DNA from: Treponema sp. UBA792
GTDB taxonomy: Bacteria; Spirochaetota; Spirochaetia; Treponematales; Treponemataceae
Direction: 5' to 3'
DNA: 64,000 nucleotides
Assembly (NCBI GenBank): GCA_002296965.1
Contig: DBIW01000031.1
Coordinates: forward strand, 48,572 to 112,571
In this document: positions 53,039 through 62,946 of the stretch, in pieces
Layout: every line of letters begins with the position of its first letter
How positions within the stretch are numbered: the stretch's first letter is position 1
Program-made: the position numbers and the translations under genes
The notes under the pieces: generated by a model
Told to the model about the DNA's origin: nothing
Databases searched by the model: none
Seen by the model: only the letters and a program-made list of their open reading frames with translations

Positions 53039-54541
53039 ATGGCAGAAACCGATTTGTGCGGAAAGCGGCAGTCCCGGACTTTTCCGCCAAGAAAAGATGT
53101 GGAATCTGATTTCAATACCTCACCGGAACGGACGGCATCTTGTATGCCTGTGTCTGTGGACTCCGGTTTTTCGGTTGAATTTGAGCGGCGCGTCGAATGC
53201 GGTCTGAGAAAATGCGGAGTGGATCTTTCCGGCGGAATTCAGTCATGCGGTGTCGCGGTGTCAGGCGGGGCGGATTCGGTCTCCCTTCTTATGTCGATGG
53301 CTGCGCTTTCACTCAGATACGGCTTCCGGCTTTATGTAATAACCGTAAATCATTTTATACGCCCTGACGATGAGACTGTCACGGACGCTGAATTCGTGAG
53401 CGGACTTTGCGGCAGACTCAGTGCCGCCGGTTTCGATGTCCTCTGCTCGGTCCGGAATCTCGGCCGCGGCGAGGTCTCCGCGGAAGCCGCCGGACGTGGA
53501 CATGGGGTGGAGGAGGCCGCACGGTTTCTTCGCTATAGGGAGTTCTCGCGTTTTGCCGAGGAGAACGGATTGCCATTTCTTGCCACCGCCCACAATTCCG
53601 GCGATCAGCTTGAGACAATCCTGATGCGTTTCCTTCAGGGGGCATCATTGGACGGCGCATCCGGAATAAGGCTGCGGAGGGGAATTTTCGTCCGCCCTCT
53701 TATCTGGATTCAGAGAAGCGACATAGAACGTTATCTCAACATCAAGGGAATTCCGTGGCGGACGGACAGCACCAATTCCGACACCTCTTATCTCCGCAAC
53801 AGAATAAGGCATGAGCTTGTTCCTTTCCTTGATTCGTCTTTTCCCGGATGGCGGACTTCGGTTGTCAACGGGGCTGAAAAGCTGCGTGCGGATTCGGATT
53901 TTCTGAACGCTCTTGTTCCTGAGCTTCCGCCGGTTCAGCCAGACGGTTCTGTGGTTCTTGATGCGGATTCTTTCTCGGCGCTTGATTTTCCGGTAGCGCG
54001 GCGGCTTCTCTTGAAGGCCTGCAACCGGGTCTCATCTGACCAGAGAATTTCTGATGCGTTTGTGTCGGATGTCGTCTGCTCGGCCGGAAATAAGACCCGC
54101 GGTTTTGACAAATATGCGGGAAAAGTCAGAATTTCCCTTAGAAATGGAAATCTTTATGTAAGAAAATATTCAGAGCGGCTAACTGATTTGTGTTTTTCTG
54201 CTATAATAAGGGAATCCGGCGTCTACGGGTTTCCGGGCTGTGAGATTTGCGTTGACGGAGTTCCCGGCGGAACGTCAGTTGAGATCACCTGCGGAGAAAA
54301 GACTGCCGTGGTACGGACGGATTTTCCATTCAGGATAAGGAATTTCCGTACCGATGACAGAATTCTTGCGGCCGACGGAAAAATGCGGCGGATTGCGGAT
54401 ATTTTCGCGGACTGGCACATTCCTCCGGAAATGCGGCCGATGATTCCTCTTGTTCAGGAGCTGTCGTCTCCGGAACAGAATATAATAAGCATTCTTGGCT
54501 CAGCCGCCGGATTCAGCGACTGGACCGTAAAGTCTGTTTAG
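53039..54541 (+). CDS. tilS: tRNA-Ile lysidine synthetase
   Basis: A 500-residue enzyme that puts lysidine on the CAU anticodon of tRNA-Ile2. PP-loop motif VAVSGGADSVSLL; other family text includes FLATAHNSGDQLETILMRFLQG, RPLIWIQRSDIERYL and WRTDSTNSDTSYLRNRIRHELVP. About 70 residues precede the PP loop, longer than usual, so the true start may be the ATG at 53144; GGA lies close before 53039. The C-terminal TilS_C domain (about 430-500) is present. Confidence 0.92.
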   Translation: MAETDLCGKRQSRTFPPRKDVESDFNTSPERTASCMPVSVDSGFSVEFERRVECGLRKCGVDLSGGIQSCGVAVSGGADSVSLLMSMAALSLRYGFRLYVITVNHFIRPDDETVTDAEFVSGLCGRLSAAGFDVLCSVRNLGRGEVSAEAAGRGHGVEEAARFLRYREFSRFAEENGLPFLATAHNSGDQLETILMRFLQGASLDGASGIRLRRGIFVRPLIWIQRSDIERYLNIKGIPWRTDSTNSDTSYLRNRIRHELVPFLDSSFPGWRTSVVNGAEKLRADSDFLNALVPELPPVQPDGSVVLDADSFSALDFPVARRLLLKACNRVSSDQRISDAFVSDVVCSAGNKTRGFDKYAGKVRISLRNGNLYVRKYSERLTDLCFSAIIRESGVYGFPGCEICVDGVPGGTSVEITCGEKTAVVRTDFPFRIRNFRTDDRILAADGKMRRIADIFADWHIPPEMRPMIPLVQELSSPEQNIISILGSAAGFSDWTVKSV

Positions 54542-54554
54542 ACAGCGGGGTTTT

Positions 54555-56720
54555 ATGAAAAGAATTTTTTTTGCCGTTTTGAGTTTTTTTTGTGTTGGTG
54601 TCTCCTTCGCGGCAGGTTCATCGTCAGGAACCGGAAGAAATACGGCGGTCAGGTGCCTCAGAATCGCGGAGTCGCAGCTTATTTCATGCGATTTCGCCAA
54701 TGCCGTAAGACAGGCGGAGCTGGGGCTCTCCTATGATCCGACAGTCGCCGATCTTTATTATATAAAGGCCGCCGCCATGAGAAACCTTTCGGCTCCGCGC
54801 GGAGATGTCCTTGAGACTGTAAGGACGGCATTTCTTGGCGGCGACTGGCTCGGCTACAACCGGATGCCCGCGCGGATTCTTCTTGCCGACCTTCTCTGTG
54901 ATACAGGAGATTATTCAGGCTCTCTTGGAATTCTTGATGCGGAGCCGCTTGTATATTCTGCGGATGCGGAATTAATCCGTATAAAGAATTACTACAGGAC
55001 AGGAACCTCTGAGTCGCTTGCCGAGGCCCGACGGCGGATAAATTCCGCGCGTAGAATTTATCCGGCGGACGGACGCTTTGTCCGCGCCTTTTTCTCCTAT
55101 GAATGTGCGTTCGCCATCAGGGCGGCTGTCTCCGGACAATACGATATTCCATCCGAAGTCTCGATGATAGCTTCGTCCTATATGTCGGCTTTTCCCGACT
55201 ACTCGGCCGGAGATATGCAGCTTGAGACCATGGCGTCATTCTTTGTTTCCGGTGATTCAAGGGACAGGCTTCTAAGGTCAATCCATGCGAGAAATTTCTC
55301 ATCCCCGCTTTTTGCCGCCGCCGCGTTCGACGGAGGAATAATTTCCGCGGATGAGGCGGCAGAGACTTTCTGCCGTTCAGCCGGAAATTCCGTCGCGCTG
55401 GAGGAACTCGAATATTTTGTTTCCAGGTTTGCCGGATCGGAAATGCCTGCCCTTCTAGAGGAATTCCTTGTTTCCTACGGCGGAACTGTCCGTGTGGATT
55501 CCGATGCGGATCTGGAGTATGAGAGTTCCGTCAGATATGAGCGCGGCCGTCCGGCATCCGTCTGTTTCTACGGGAACGACGAGACTGATTCCGTCCCTTA
55601 TATCGAATGCGATTTCGGCACGCCGGTGCGTCTTGTTTCCGCCGGAACAGGAACGGAGATTGAGTATTCCGTCTATCCGTCCGTGGCTTCGGTCAGACTG
55701 AAAAACGGCGGCGGAATTTTTCCTGCCGGCACGTCATTTGAATTCGTGAACGGTGATATGCTTTTCGCTCCTGTTGACATGGCTGTTCCAGCCGTATTTT
55801 CCGCGGCCGGAATCGAATTTTTCGTTCCTTCTCTGAATTCCGGTCTTTCCGCCCTTTCTGATGAAAAGCTTGTCTCCGCCTGCTCTTCGGTCTCCTGCCC
55901 CACATCCGAACGGGAAAATTCGGCTGCGGAATATGCGCTTTACGGCGGTGATATTGTCTCCGTCTCATTTTATGACGGACAGAAGCTCTACGCCGCCGCG
56001 TCGTTGACAGCCTCCGGAGAATTTGTGCGCCGTCTGGACACCGACGGCGACGGTTATATGGAGACGGAGGAATTCTACGGAACAGACAGGGGAGCCGCCG
56101 AATCCGGCTCAAAGGCGCCGGATTTATATGCGGAGTCAGTGTTCGGAAAATTCGCGGCGGACATGGGATTTTGTCTCCACAAGATTCAGATTGACAGGGA
56201 CGGAGATTCCGTTCCGGAATTCACGGAGGAGTATGGCGACGGAGAGACCGTCTCGTTCTGGGATACTGACGGGGACGGAATTCAGGAATTCACCCATATA
56301 GTCCGCAGCGGAAAAAACGGTGAGCCTTCTGAGGAAAAATCCGTTTTCCGTCTGTCCGCTTCGGAGCCGCCTGTGAGCGTGCTTTTTTCCGGCGGGCAGC
56401 CTGTTTCCGTGGAGACCGGAGGAAAAACCGAAGCTGTGATAAAAGGCGGCGCCGGCAATGTGTTCTGGCTTGGTGAGGTTCCTGAGCCTGAGAATCTCGA
56501 ATTCCTTGCCGGATTATCCGGCGCATCCGTTCCGGAGCAGGGAGTTCCCTGTGTTTTTACGGCCGACGGCGGCAGAATTATTGCCGTAAGAGCCGGAGAC
56601 TCATATTTCTGCCGTTTTGTTCCGGCCGGAACGCCGGAGACAGCTGCGGAATCCATGGAGATTTCGGAGATCCGGGGTGAATCCGGAAGCGCAGCGGATA
56701 TTCAGGAGCAGCGACCGTAA
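54555..56720 (+). CDS. Large exported TPR protein with DxDxDG repeats, unknown function
   Basis: A 721-residue protein with signal peptide 1-20 (ends VSFAAG). Residues about 25-290 are TPR-like helices (CLRIAESQLISCDFANAVRQAELGL; DLYYIKAAAMRNL). The rest is beta-rich, with calcium-loop-like motifs: LDTDGDGYMETEEF, IDRDGDSVPEF and WDTDGDGIQEF, each read as a strand with a tight acidic turn. I do not recognise a named family. Its stop overlaps the HtrA-like gene start, so the two are translated together and may act together in the periplasm. Confidence 0.8.
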   Translation: MKRIFFAVLSFFCVGVSFAAGSSSGTGRNTAVRCLRIAESQLISCDFANAVRQAELGLSYDPTVADLYYIKAAAMRNLSAPRGDVLETVRTAFLGGDWLGYNRMPARILLADLLCDTGDYSGSLGILDAEPLVYSADAELIRIKNYYRTGTSESLAEARRRINSARRIYPADGRFVRAFFSYECAFAIRAAVSGQYDIPSEVSMIASSYMSAFPDYSAGDMQLETMASFFVSGDSRDRLLRSIHARNFSSPLFAAAAFDGGIISADEAAETFCRSAGNSVALEELEYFVSRFAGSEMPALLEEFLVSYGGTVRVDSDADLEYESSVRYERGRPASVCFYGNDETDSVPYIECDFGTPVRLVSAGTGTEIEYSVYPSVASVRLKNGGGIFPAGTSFEFVNGDMLFAPVDMAVPAVFSAAGIEFFVPSLNSGLSALSDEKLVSACSSVSCPTSERENSAAEYALYGGDIVSVSFYDGQKLYAAASLTASGEFVRRLDTDGDGYMETEEFYGTDRGAAESGSKAPDLYAESVFGKFAADMGFCLHKIQIDRDGDSVPEFTEEYGDGETVSFWDTDGDGIQEFTHIVRSGKNGEPSEEKSVFRLSASEPPVSVLFSGGQPVSVETGGKTEAVIKGGAGNVFWLGEVPEPENLEFLAGLSGASVPEQGVPCVFTADGGRIIAVRAGDSYFCRFVPAGTPETAAESMEISEIRGESGSAADIQEQRP

Positions 56721-58339
56721 TGTCTTGTGGAATTCACCGTAAACTCAGGCTGCTGTTTTGCGTCGTCCTTCCGCTTGTGTGTTTTTCATGCCGTTCCGTG
56801 AAGCAGCCTGCGGAAATTACGGCTCAGCTGGATTACAGCGATGATGTCGTGGTCAGAAACGAGATTGAGCGTATAGACAGACTGATGCAGTCCGAGCCTG
56901 TCGAGGCTCTGTGGCGTGCGGTTCTGCTTGGAGACGGCGGAAAAACAGATGAATGTGCGGAAATCGTGCGCCTGAAAATGAAAGAGGCTGCGGAGGAGAA
57001 AAATTTTCTGGAGGCGGAACGCTATTCGGCTTCCCTTGTGGCGGTCGGAATTCCGTTCGTCCGGGAGAATGAGGCTCCGCAGGGAGAATCGGATGTTCCG
57101 GGCTTCAGGCCTGCTGATGCCAGTAAGACTCCGAAGTCCGTCAGAAACTGCATTGACGCGACGGTCACGGTGTGGGTTGACCGCGGCATCGCTGTAAAGA
57201 ACGGCGCCGGTTATGCTGACCGGATCATAGGCTCAGGATTTTTCATCGACAGCCGCGGCTACATAATAACAAACAATCATGTCATAACAGACCTTGTCGA
57301 TCCGGAGTATGAGGGATTCGCAAGGCTTTATGTCAAGCTTGCCTCGGATCCTGACACAAGAATTCCTGCTAAGGTCACAGGCTATGATCCGGTTCTTGAC
57401 CTTGCGCTTCTGAAAGTCGAGGTCGAGCCGGAATTTGTTCTTCAGCTGGGATCCAGCGCGGAACTTTCGGTCGGAGATCATGTTTCCGCCATAGGAACTC
57501 CGCTCGGACTGGACGGGACACTGACATCCGGAATCATATCATCCGTAGACAGAAAGCTCCTGACTCTCGGCAATGTGTTCCAGATTGACGCGGCTGTGAA
57601 TTCGGGAAATTCCGGCGGTCCTCTGATTGATTCCAGCATGAAGGTTCAGGCTGTAGTTTTTGCCGGAATTCCGCGCTATCAGGGACTGAATTTCGCCGTT
57701 CCTGTAGAATACCTGAAGCAGATACTGCCGTTCCTTTATGCGGGCGGCGAAACGGCCCATGCCTGGATCGGAGCGTCCGGGCGGACGTACAGGGATGGCC
57801 CTGAAAAGGGCGGAGCCGTGGTTCAATATGTGATGCCAGGCGGAACCGCTTTTATGGCGGGCATGGGAGACGGCGACATAATAACCGGAATTCAGGGCGC
57901 GGAAATCAAATCGCTTGAGGATTTTCATTTCAAGATGATGAGCCTTCAGCCGGGAACGATAGCCAGAATGGATGTTCTTTCCGCCGGCGGCAAAAAGTCG
58001 GAAATTCCTGTCTATCTTAAGAAGCGGCCGCTTTATCCCGCGGAGGAGATATTCTCATCCGATTTTGTGTCCGGCTCGTTTGTTCCCATTTTCGGAATGG
58101 GGCTTGTCCGCTCATCGACATTGAGCCGCAAATCATATACTATAGACAGAATCATCAGGGGAAGTGCGGCCGACGAGTCCGGTTTTTCGGAGAACGATCA
58201 GATTTCCGTCGAGGACGTGAAATTTGACAGGGACAGCGGATATATTTTCGCACAGGTCTATACAAAGCGCAGAAAGAAGGGATTCCTTGACATAATCATG
58301 ATTCTGGCTTCTCCGCTTGACGGCCCTTACTACCTTTAG
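56720..58339 (+). CDS. HtrA/DegP-like serine protease lipoprotein with PDZ domain
   Basis: A 539-residue S1C protease. A lipoprotein signal ends VCFSC (Cys24). After a helical region (45-120), the protease domain shows the triad: His in ITNNHVIT, Asp in DPVLDLALLKV, Ser in VNSGNSGGPL. A PDZ domain follows (about 345-430; GGTAFMAGMGDGDIITGIQG), and a last domain with RGSAADESGFSENDQI that resembles a second PDZ. It probably degrades or checks envelope proteins. The unusual helical stretch before the protease and the coupled upstream TPR protein set it apart from ordinary DegP. Confidence 0.9.
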   Translation: MSCGIHRKLRLLFCVVLPLVCFSCRSVKQPAEITAQLDYSDDVVVRNEIERIDRLMQSEPVEALWRAVLLGDGGKTDECAEIVRLKMKEAAEEKNFLEAERYSASLVAVGIPFVRENEAPQGESDVPGFRPADASKTPKSVRNCIDATVTVWVDRGIAVKNGAGYADRIIGSGFFIDSRGYIITNNHVITDLVDPEYEGFARLYVKLASDPDTRIPAKVTGYDPVLDLALLKVEVEPEFVLQLGSSAELSVGDHVSAIGTPLGLDGTLTSGIISSVDRKLLTLGNVFQIDAAVNSGNSGGPLIDSSMKVQAVVFAGIPRYQGLNFAVPVEYLKQILPFLYAGGETAHAWIGASGRTYRDGPEKGGAVVQYVMPGGTAFMAGMGDGDIITGIQGAEIKSLEDFHFKMMSLQPGTIARMDVLSAGGKKSEIPVYLKKRPLYPAEEIFSSDFVSGSFVPIFGMGLVRSSTLSRKSYTIDRIIRGSAADESGFSENDQISVEDVKFDRDSGYIFAQVYTKRRKKGFLDIIMILASPLDGPYYL

Positions 58340-58398
58340 AAAATTTTTCGGCGCGCGTTCCTTTTCTGGAATGTTTTTGCCGTTTGGAGCACAGATTT

Positions 58399-60204
58399 AT
58401 GACAGACATGAAGCACAAGAGAAATTTCTGTATTGTGGCGCACATCGACCACGGAAAGTCCACTTTGGCCGACAGGCTTATTCAGAAGGCCAAGATTGTT
58501 GATGAGCGCAAGATGATGAATCAGATTCTTGACAATATGGACATAGAACGTGAGCGGGGAATAACAATAAAAAGCCAGGCGGTTACAATTCCATACAGGG
58601 CGGCCGATGGAAACGACTATGAGCTGAATTTTGTCGATACGCCGGGTCACGTTGATTTTTCCTATGAGGTTTCCAGGGCGATAGCCTCCTGCGAGGGGGC
58701 GCTGCTTCTTATTGATGCTACGCAGGGTGTCGAGAGTCAGACCGTAAGCAATATGTACATGGCACTTGAGCAGGACCTGACGATTGTTCCTGTAATCAAC
58801 AAGATAGACCTTGCCTCCGCCGATATTCCAGCCGTAAAGAAACAGATAGAGCAGGAGCTTGGGCTTGACCCGGACGATGCGATCTGCGTTTCGGCAAAAA
58901 CCGGCGAGGGCATAGACGCGCTTATGGAGGCCGTGGTGACGAAATTTCCTCCGCCTTCCGGCAGTCCTGACGGAAAGACGGCGGCTTTGATATTCGACTG
59001 CCATTACGACGCCTACCGCGGAGTCATAGTTCATGTGCGCGTCATGGAAGGAAGGATAAAATCCGGCGACACGATAAGGATGATGAGCACGGGCGCGGAA
59101 TACAAGGTGGAGCAGTGCGGAATCTTCAAGATTGAATATGTCGATACCGGAATTCTTGAGGCCGGCGACGTCGGCTATGTTATTGCCGGAATAAAAACTG
59201 TAAGCGATGTCCGTGTCGGAGACACAATCACCTCAGCTTCCGATCCGGCCGGCTCTCCGCTTCCGGGATTCAAGGAGGTTAAGCCCGTCGTATATTCGTC
59301 GATTTATCCTATGGACTCCAATGACTATGAGGAGCTCAAGAGCAGCATGGAGAAGCTCAAGCTCAATGATGCCAGCCTTGTCTACGAGAAGGACAATTCG
59401 CTTGCGCTTGGCAACGGATTCCGCTGCGGTTTTCTGGGACTTCTCCATCTTGAGATAATTCAGGAGCGCCTTGAGCGCGACTTTGACCAGTCGGTCATAT
59501 TCACGGCTCCGTCAGTCAGATACAGAATTCATCTTACCAACGGAACTGAATCTTTCATCGACAATCCGTCCGAATATCCGCAAGGAAGAATCCGTGATGC
59601 GGAGGAGCCGTACATAAAGGCTTCGGTCATAACTCCGGCGGAATACCTTGGTTCAATAATGTCGCTCTGTACCGAAAAACGCGGAATTCAGACCAATATG
59701 ACCTATCTTGACGAGAAGCGCGTCGAGCTGAATTACGAGATGCCGCTTTCCGAGGTTCTGTTTGATTTTTACGACAGGCTCAAAAGCTACAGCCGCGGCT
59801 ATGCGTCCTTTGATTATGAGGTGATCGGTTACAGGCCGACGGAGCTTGTCAAGGTTGACATTCTTCTGAACGGAAAGATTGTTGACGCGCTGTCTCTCCT
59901 GACGTTCAAGGCGAATGCCGTTGAGCGCGCGCGGAAAGTCTGCGAGCGGCTCAAGGATGAGATTTCCCGCCAGCAGTTCAAGATTGCGATTCAGGGTGCG
60001 ATCGGAAGCCAGATTATAGCGCGCGAGACCGTAAGCCCCGTAAGAAAGGATGTTCTGGCCAAATGCTACGGCGGCGACATAACAAGAAAGCGCAAGCTCC
60101 TTGAAAAACAGAAGGAAGGAAAGAAGCGTATGAAGATGATCGGGGATGTGGAGCTTCCCCAGTCGGCGTTCCTTGCCGTCCTGAAAGAGAAGGAGGAGCG
60201 TTAA
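58399..60204 (+). CDS. lepA: Elongation factor 4 (LepA)
   Basis: A 601-residue ribosomal GTPase: VAHIDHGKSTLADRL (P loop), RERGITIKSQAV, DTPGHVDFSYEV, NKIDLASAD, SAKTGEGI, and the LepA-specific C-terminal region (YGGDITRKRKLLEKQKEGKK). ATG 58399 has GGAG nine bases before it; the in-frame TTG at 58384 is that site itself. Length and motifs are normal. Confidence 0.97.
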   Translation: MTDMKHKRNFCIVAHIDHGKSTLADRLIQKAKIVDERKMMNQILDNMDIERERGITIKSQAVTIPYRAADGNDYELNFVDTPGHVDFSYEVSRAIASCEGALLLIDATQGVESQTVSNMYMALEQDLTIVPVINKIDLASADIPAVKKQIEQELGLDPDDAICVSAKTGEGIDALMEAVVTKFPPPSGSPDGKTAALIFDCHYDAYRGVIVHVRVMEGRIKSGDTIRMMSTGAEYKVEQCGIFKIEYVDTGILEAGDVGYVIAGIKTVSDVRVGDTITSASDPAGSPLPGFKEVKPVVYSSIYPMDSNDYEELKSSMEKLKLNDASLVYEKDNSLALGNGFRCGFLGLLHLEIIQERLERDFDQSVIFTAPSVRYRIHLTNGTESFIDNPSEYPQGRIRDAEEPYIKASVITPAEYLGSIMSLCTEKRGIQTNMTYLDEKRVELNYEMPLSEVLFDFYDRLKSYSRGYASFDYEVIGYRPTELVKVDILLNGKIVDALSLLTFKANAVERARKVCERLKDEISRQQFKIAIQGAIGSQIIARETVSPVRKDVLAKCYGGDITRKRKLLEKQKEGKKRMKMIGDVELPQSAFLAVLKEKEER

Positions 60205-60213
60205 AATCAGTAT

Positions 60214-61830
60214 ATGACTAAAAGGGCTGTTATATGTGTCGAGGACACAAAGAATCTTGTTGAATTCGCCGGTTATCTTGTCTCCGCCGGCTGGACGATT
60301 CTTTCGGCTGGAAAAACCGGAGAATTCCTCAGAAAGGAGCGGATTCCGTTCCAGTATGAGAAGGGGATAGCCGAATCCCCCGACATAAATGCCGACACGT
60401 TCATGCTTATAAAGAAGGTGATGTCAACAAGAATTGATGATGCCGGCTCCTCATCCCAGGACGACACTTTCCGGGAGAACAACATTCAGATTCTCTGCGT
60501 CAATGTCCAGCCGCCGGCGTTCGCCGGACCTCTTGCGGAGGGGTCGCACGGAATCCCGAATCTTCCGGTCACATCGCTTGTAAGAAGCTCATTCGCGAAT
60601 TACGGAAACATCCTTATGCTGACGGATCCGGGCGACTACAAGGAGGCGATGATTCAGCTCAGAACCGACAGCGTTACTCCTGAATTCAGGCGGTATCTTG
60701 CAGGAAAGGCCATGAACATGATTTCCGCCTTTGACGGAGCCGTCGCGCTTGGAATTCTCAAGGACAGCGCAGACGATGATCCGTTCATGAACTATCTGAC
60801 ATTTCCGTTTGCGAAGGAGATGGTTTTTCATGGCGGAGTGAATCCCCATCAGAAGTCATGCCTCTACAGCATGACGCGCTCGATGGGTGCGGCCTCCGGA
60901 TTTCGGAAGCTTCACGGTCCGGAACTGAACTACAATGTTATATGCGACCTTTCGCTCGCATGGGATCAGATAAGCTCGCTCTATGCGTGCCTCAAAAATC
61001 AGCTTACGGTAAAAAGCGTGAACAGCGACGGCTACGAATTCACCACGCAGTTCACTCCGTGTACGGGAACTGTGTTCACCGTGGCGGTAAAAAGGCGTTC
61101 TATTGTAGGAGGCGCTCTTTCGACCAATGTTCTTGACTCGTTCCTGAAGACGTTCACCTACGATTCTCAGAATATAGGTGATGTGACAATCGGATGCAGC
61201 GCCGTCATCGACAGCAAGGCCGCGCTTGAGATGGTGAAGACCGATTTCGCCGCGATAATAGCGCCGGGCTTCACTTCCGAGGCGAAGGAAATTCTTTCCG
61301 CCAACCGGAACATAAGGCTTATTCCGACGGCAAAGGTGTCGCTTCAGCTTTTTGACATACAGCTTGTCAACGGCGGACTTCTTGTGCAGTCAAAGGATCA
61401 TGTGCTTTTCGGACAGTGGAATGTCAGGACCAAAAACAGGCCGTCCCAGTTCCTGAGCGACGAGATGGCCATAGGAATGCTGCTTGTCATGGGGCCGCGC
61501 TCCTACTCCTGCATACTGATGAAGGGCAATGCGATAGTCGGAATCTCCCAGGCCTGCACATCTCCCCTGAAGTCGGTTGACGGCGTGCTTTCGGAGGCTG
61601 TGGAAAATGCGGAGCGCAATCCGGGGCAGAATCAGGACGGCATCCTTGCGGAGGTTCTGGTCTCCGACACGGCGATTCCTTTCTGCCTTTCCGTCCGCAC
61701 GCTTATAGACCGCGGGGTGAAGGCTATTATCCAGACCGGCGGAACGCCTGATGACATGGAATTCATAAAATACTGCGACGAGCGCGGTGTCGTCATGATT
61801 TTTACAGGAATGACCCACATCGCATATTAA
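60214..61830 (+). CDS. Strongly diverged PurH-like protein
   Basis: A 538-residue protein aligned by eye over its full length with bifunctional PurH (AICAR transformylase/IMP cyclohydrolase). Family text remains: LVEFAGYLVSAGWTILSAGKT at the start, GGVNPHQ, APGFTSEAKEIL, NGGLLVQ, and AIIQTGGTPDD with MIFTGMTHIAY at the end. However, the KHxNPCG motif with the transformylase Lys-His is replaced by QFTPCTG, and the cyclohydrolase KTLHPKIHGG motif is replaced by IKKVMSTRID. Both activities are therefore doubtful. It may be a spirochaete paralogue with a new role or an enzyme with different catalysis. It starts nine bases after lepA and ends 14 bases before mraY. Confidence 0.75.
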   Translation: MTKRAVICVEDTKNLVEFAGYLVSAGWTILSAGKTGEFLRKERIPFQYEKGIAESPDINADTFMLIKKVMSTRIDDAGSSSQDDTFRENNIQILCVNVQPPAFAGPLAEGSHGIPNLPVTSLVRSSFANYGNILMLTDPGDYKEAMIQLRTDSVTPEFRRYLAGKAMNMISAFDGAVALGILKDSADDDPFMNYLTFPFAKEMVFHGGVNPHQKSCLYSMTRSMGAASGFRKLHGPELNYNVICDLSLAWDQISSLYACLKNQLTVKSVNSDGYEFTTQFTPCTGTVFTVAVKRRSIVGGALSTNVLDSFLKTFTYDSQNIGDVTIGCSAVIDSKAALEMVKTDFAAIIAPGFTSEAKEILSANRNIRLIPTAKVSLQLFDIQLVNGGLLVQSKDHVLFGQWNVRTKNRPSQFLSDEMAIGMLLVMGPRSYSCILMKGNAIVGISQACTSPLKSVDGVLSEAVENAERNPGQNQDGILAEVLVSDTAIPFCLSVRTLIDRGVKAIIQTGGTPDDMEFIKYCDERGVVMIFTGMTHIAY

Positions 61831-61844
61831 CGGAGGACTAAGGA

Positions 61845-62915
61845 ATGCTTTTTTATCTTGGACAATACTTTCAGTCATTTTTTGGACCGGCGCGCCTGCT
61901 TCAGTCCTATGCGGTTCTGATAACGCTCGCGCTTTATCTCGGATTTTTTCTTGCCGTAAAGCTGATTCCGAAATTCTTCCGTTTCATGCCGCATGACAGG
62001 GGCCGTGAATTCACGCTGACTGCGGAGGCCGCGAAAGGCAAGCCTACCGGAACCGGATTCATATTCATAACGATTTTTGTTCTGATATGTCTTCTGCTTA
62101 TGCCGATGTCTGTCTGCCGCGCGCTGATTATTCTTCTTACCTGGCTGACAATGCTCACCGGTTTTCTTGACGACCGCAGCGTCACAAGTTGGGGCGAATA
62201 CAGGAAGGGGCTTCTTGATCTGATTATAAGCGTCGCCGCCTCGCTCGTGCTTTATTTCGGGATTAAAAATCTTTCTCCGGACGGAAACGTGTATTTCTGG
62301 ATGCCGTTTGTGTCCCACCTTGTATGCGTGAATCCTGCGGTTTACGTGGCTGTCTGTACGGTGATGCTGTGGGCTTCTATAAACACGACGAACTGTACTG
62401 ACGGAGTGGACGGACTTTCCGCTGCGCTTGTTCTTGTCGCGCTGATAACATTGGGCGCGGTGTTCTATTTTGTGCTTGGACATAAGGACATCGCGTTCTA
62501 TCTCCTTGTGCCGCATTTTGCTCCAGGCGCAAACTGGGCTGTGATGCTTTTCGCCATGGCCGGAGTCGTGATGGGCTATCTGTGGCACAACGCGTTTCCG
62601 AGCCGTTGTCTGATGGGCGATGCCGGAAGCCGCGCTCTTGGTTTTTTCATAGGAGTCTGCGTCATGGCTACCGGAAATCCGTTCATAATCCTTGCAACTT
62701 CGTCAATAATATTCATAAACGGCGGAATGGGGCTTATCAAGGTGTTCCTGCTGCGTTTTTTCAGGATAAAGGTGTTCGAGAAAATACGATTCCCTCTCCA
62801 TGACCATTTCCGGAAGAACCACGGCTGGTCGCCCACGCAGGTTCTGATAAAATTCATCATAATTCAGCTGCTGATAACCTGCGCGATGCTCGGATTGTTC
62901 TTCAAAATACGGTGA
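61845..62915 (+). CDS. mraY: Phospho-N-acetylmuramoyl-pentapeptide transferase (MraY-type)
   Basis: A 356-residue membrane enzyme with about ten helices that transfers phospho-MurNAc-pentapeptide to undecaprenyl phosphate, the first membrane step of peptidoglycan synthesis. Motifs: TGFLDD, NTTNCTDGVDGLS, LMGDAGSRALG and PLHDHFRKNHGW. The last is written HDH where MraY normally has HHH. Residues around 40-65 (KFFRFMPHDRGREFTLTAEAAKGKPTGTG cut here for length) differ from the usual KxGTPTMGG, which reads KGKPTGTG. A WecA-like polyprenyl transferase is the alternative, but the C-terminal HxH loop favours MraY. GGAGG precedes the ATG. Confidence 0.8.
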   Translation: MLFYLGQYFQSFFGPARLLQSYAVLITLALYLGFFLAVKLIPKFFRFMPHDRGREFTLTAEAAKGKPTGTGFIFITIFVLICLLLMPMSVCRALIILLTWLTMLTGFLDDRSVTSWGEYRKGLLDLIISVAASLVLYFGIKNLSPDGNVYFWMPFVSHLVCVNPAVYVAVCTVMLWASINTTNCTDGVDGLSAALVLVALITLGAVFYFVLGHKDIAFYLLVPHFAPGANWAVMLFAMAGVVMGYLWHNAFPSRCLMGDAGSRALGFFIGVCVMATGNPFIILATSSIIFINGGMGLIKVFLLRFFRIKVFEKIRFPLHDHFRKNHGWSPTQVLIKFIIIQLLITCAMLGLFFKIR

Positions 62916-62946
62916 TGTCTGATTATATTCAAAGTGAGGTGAATTT

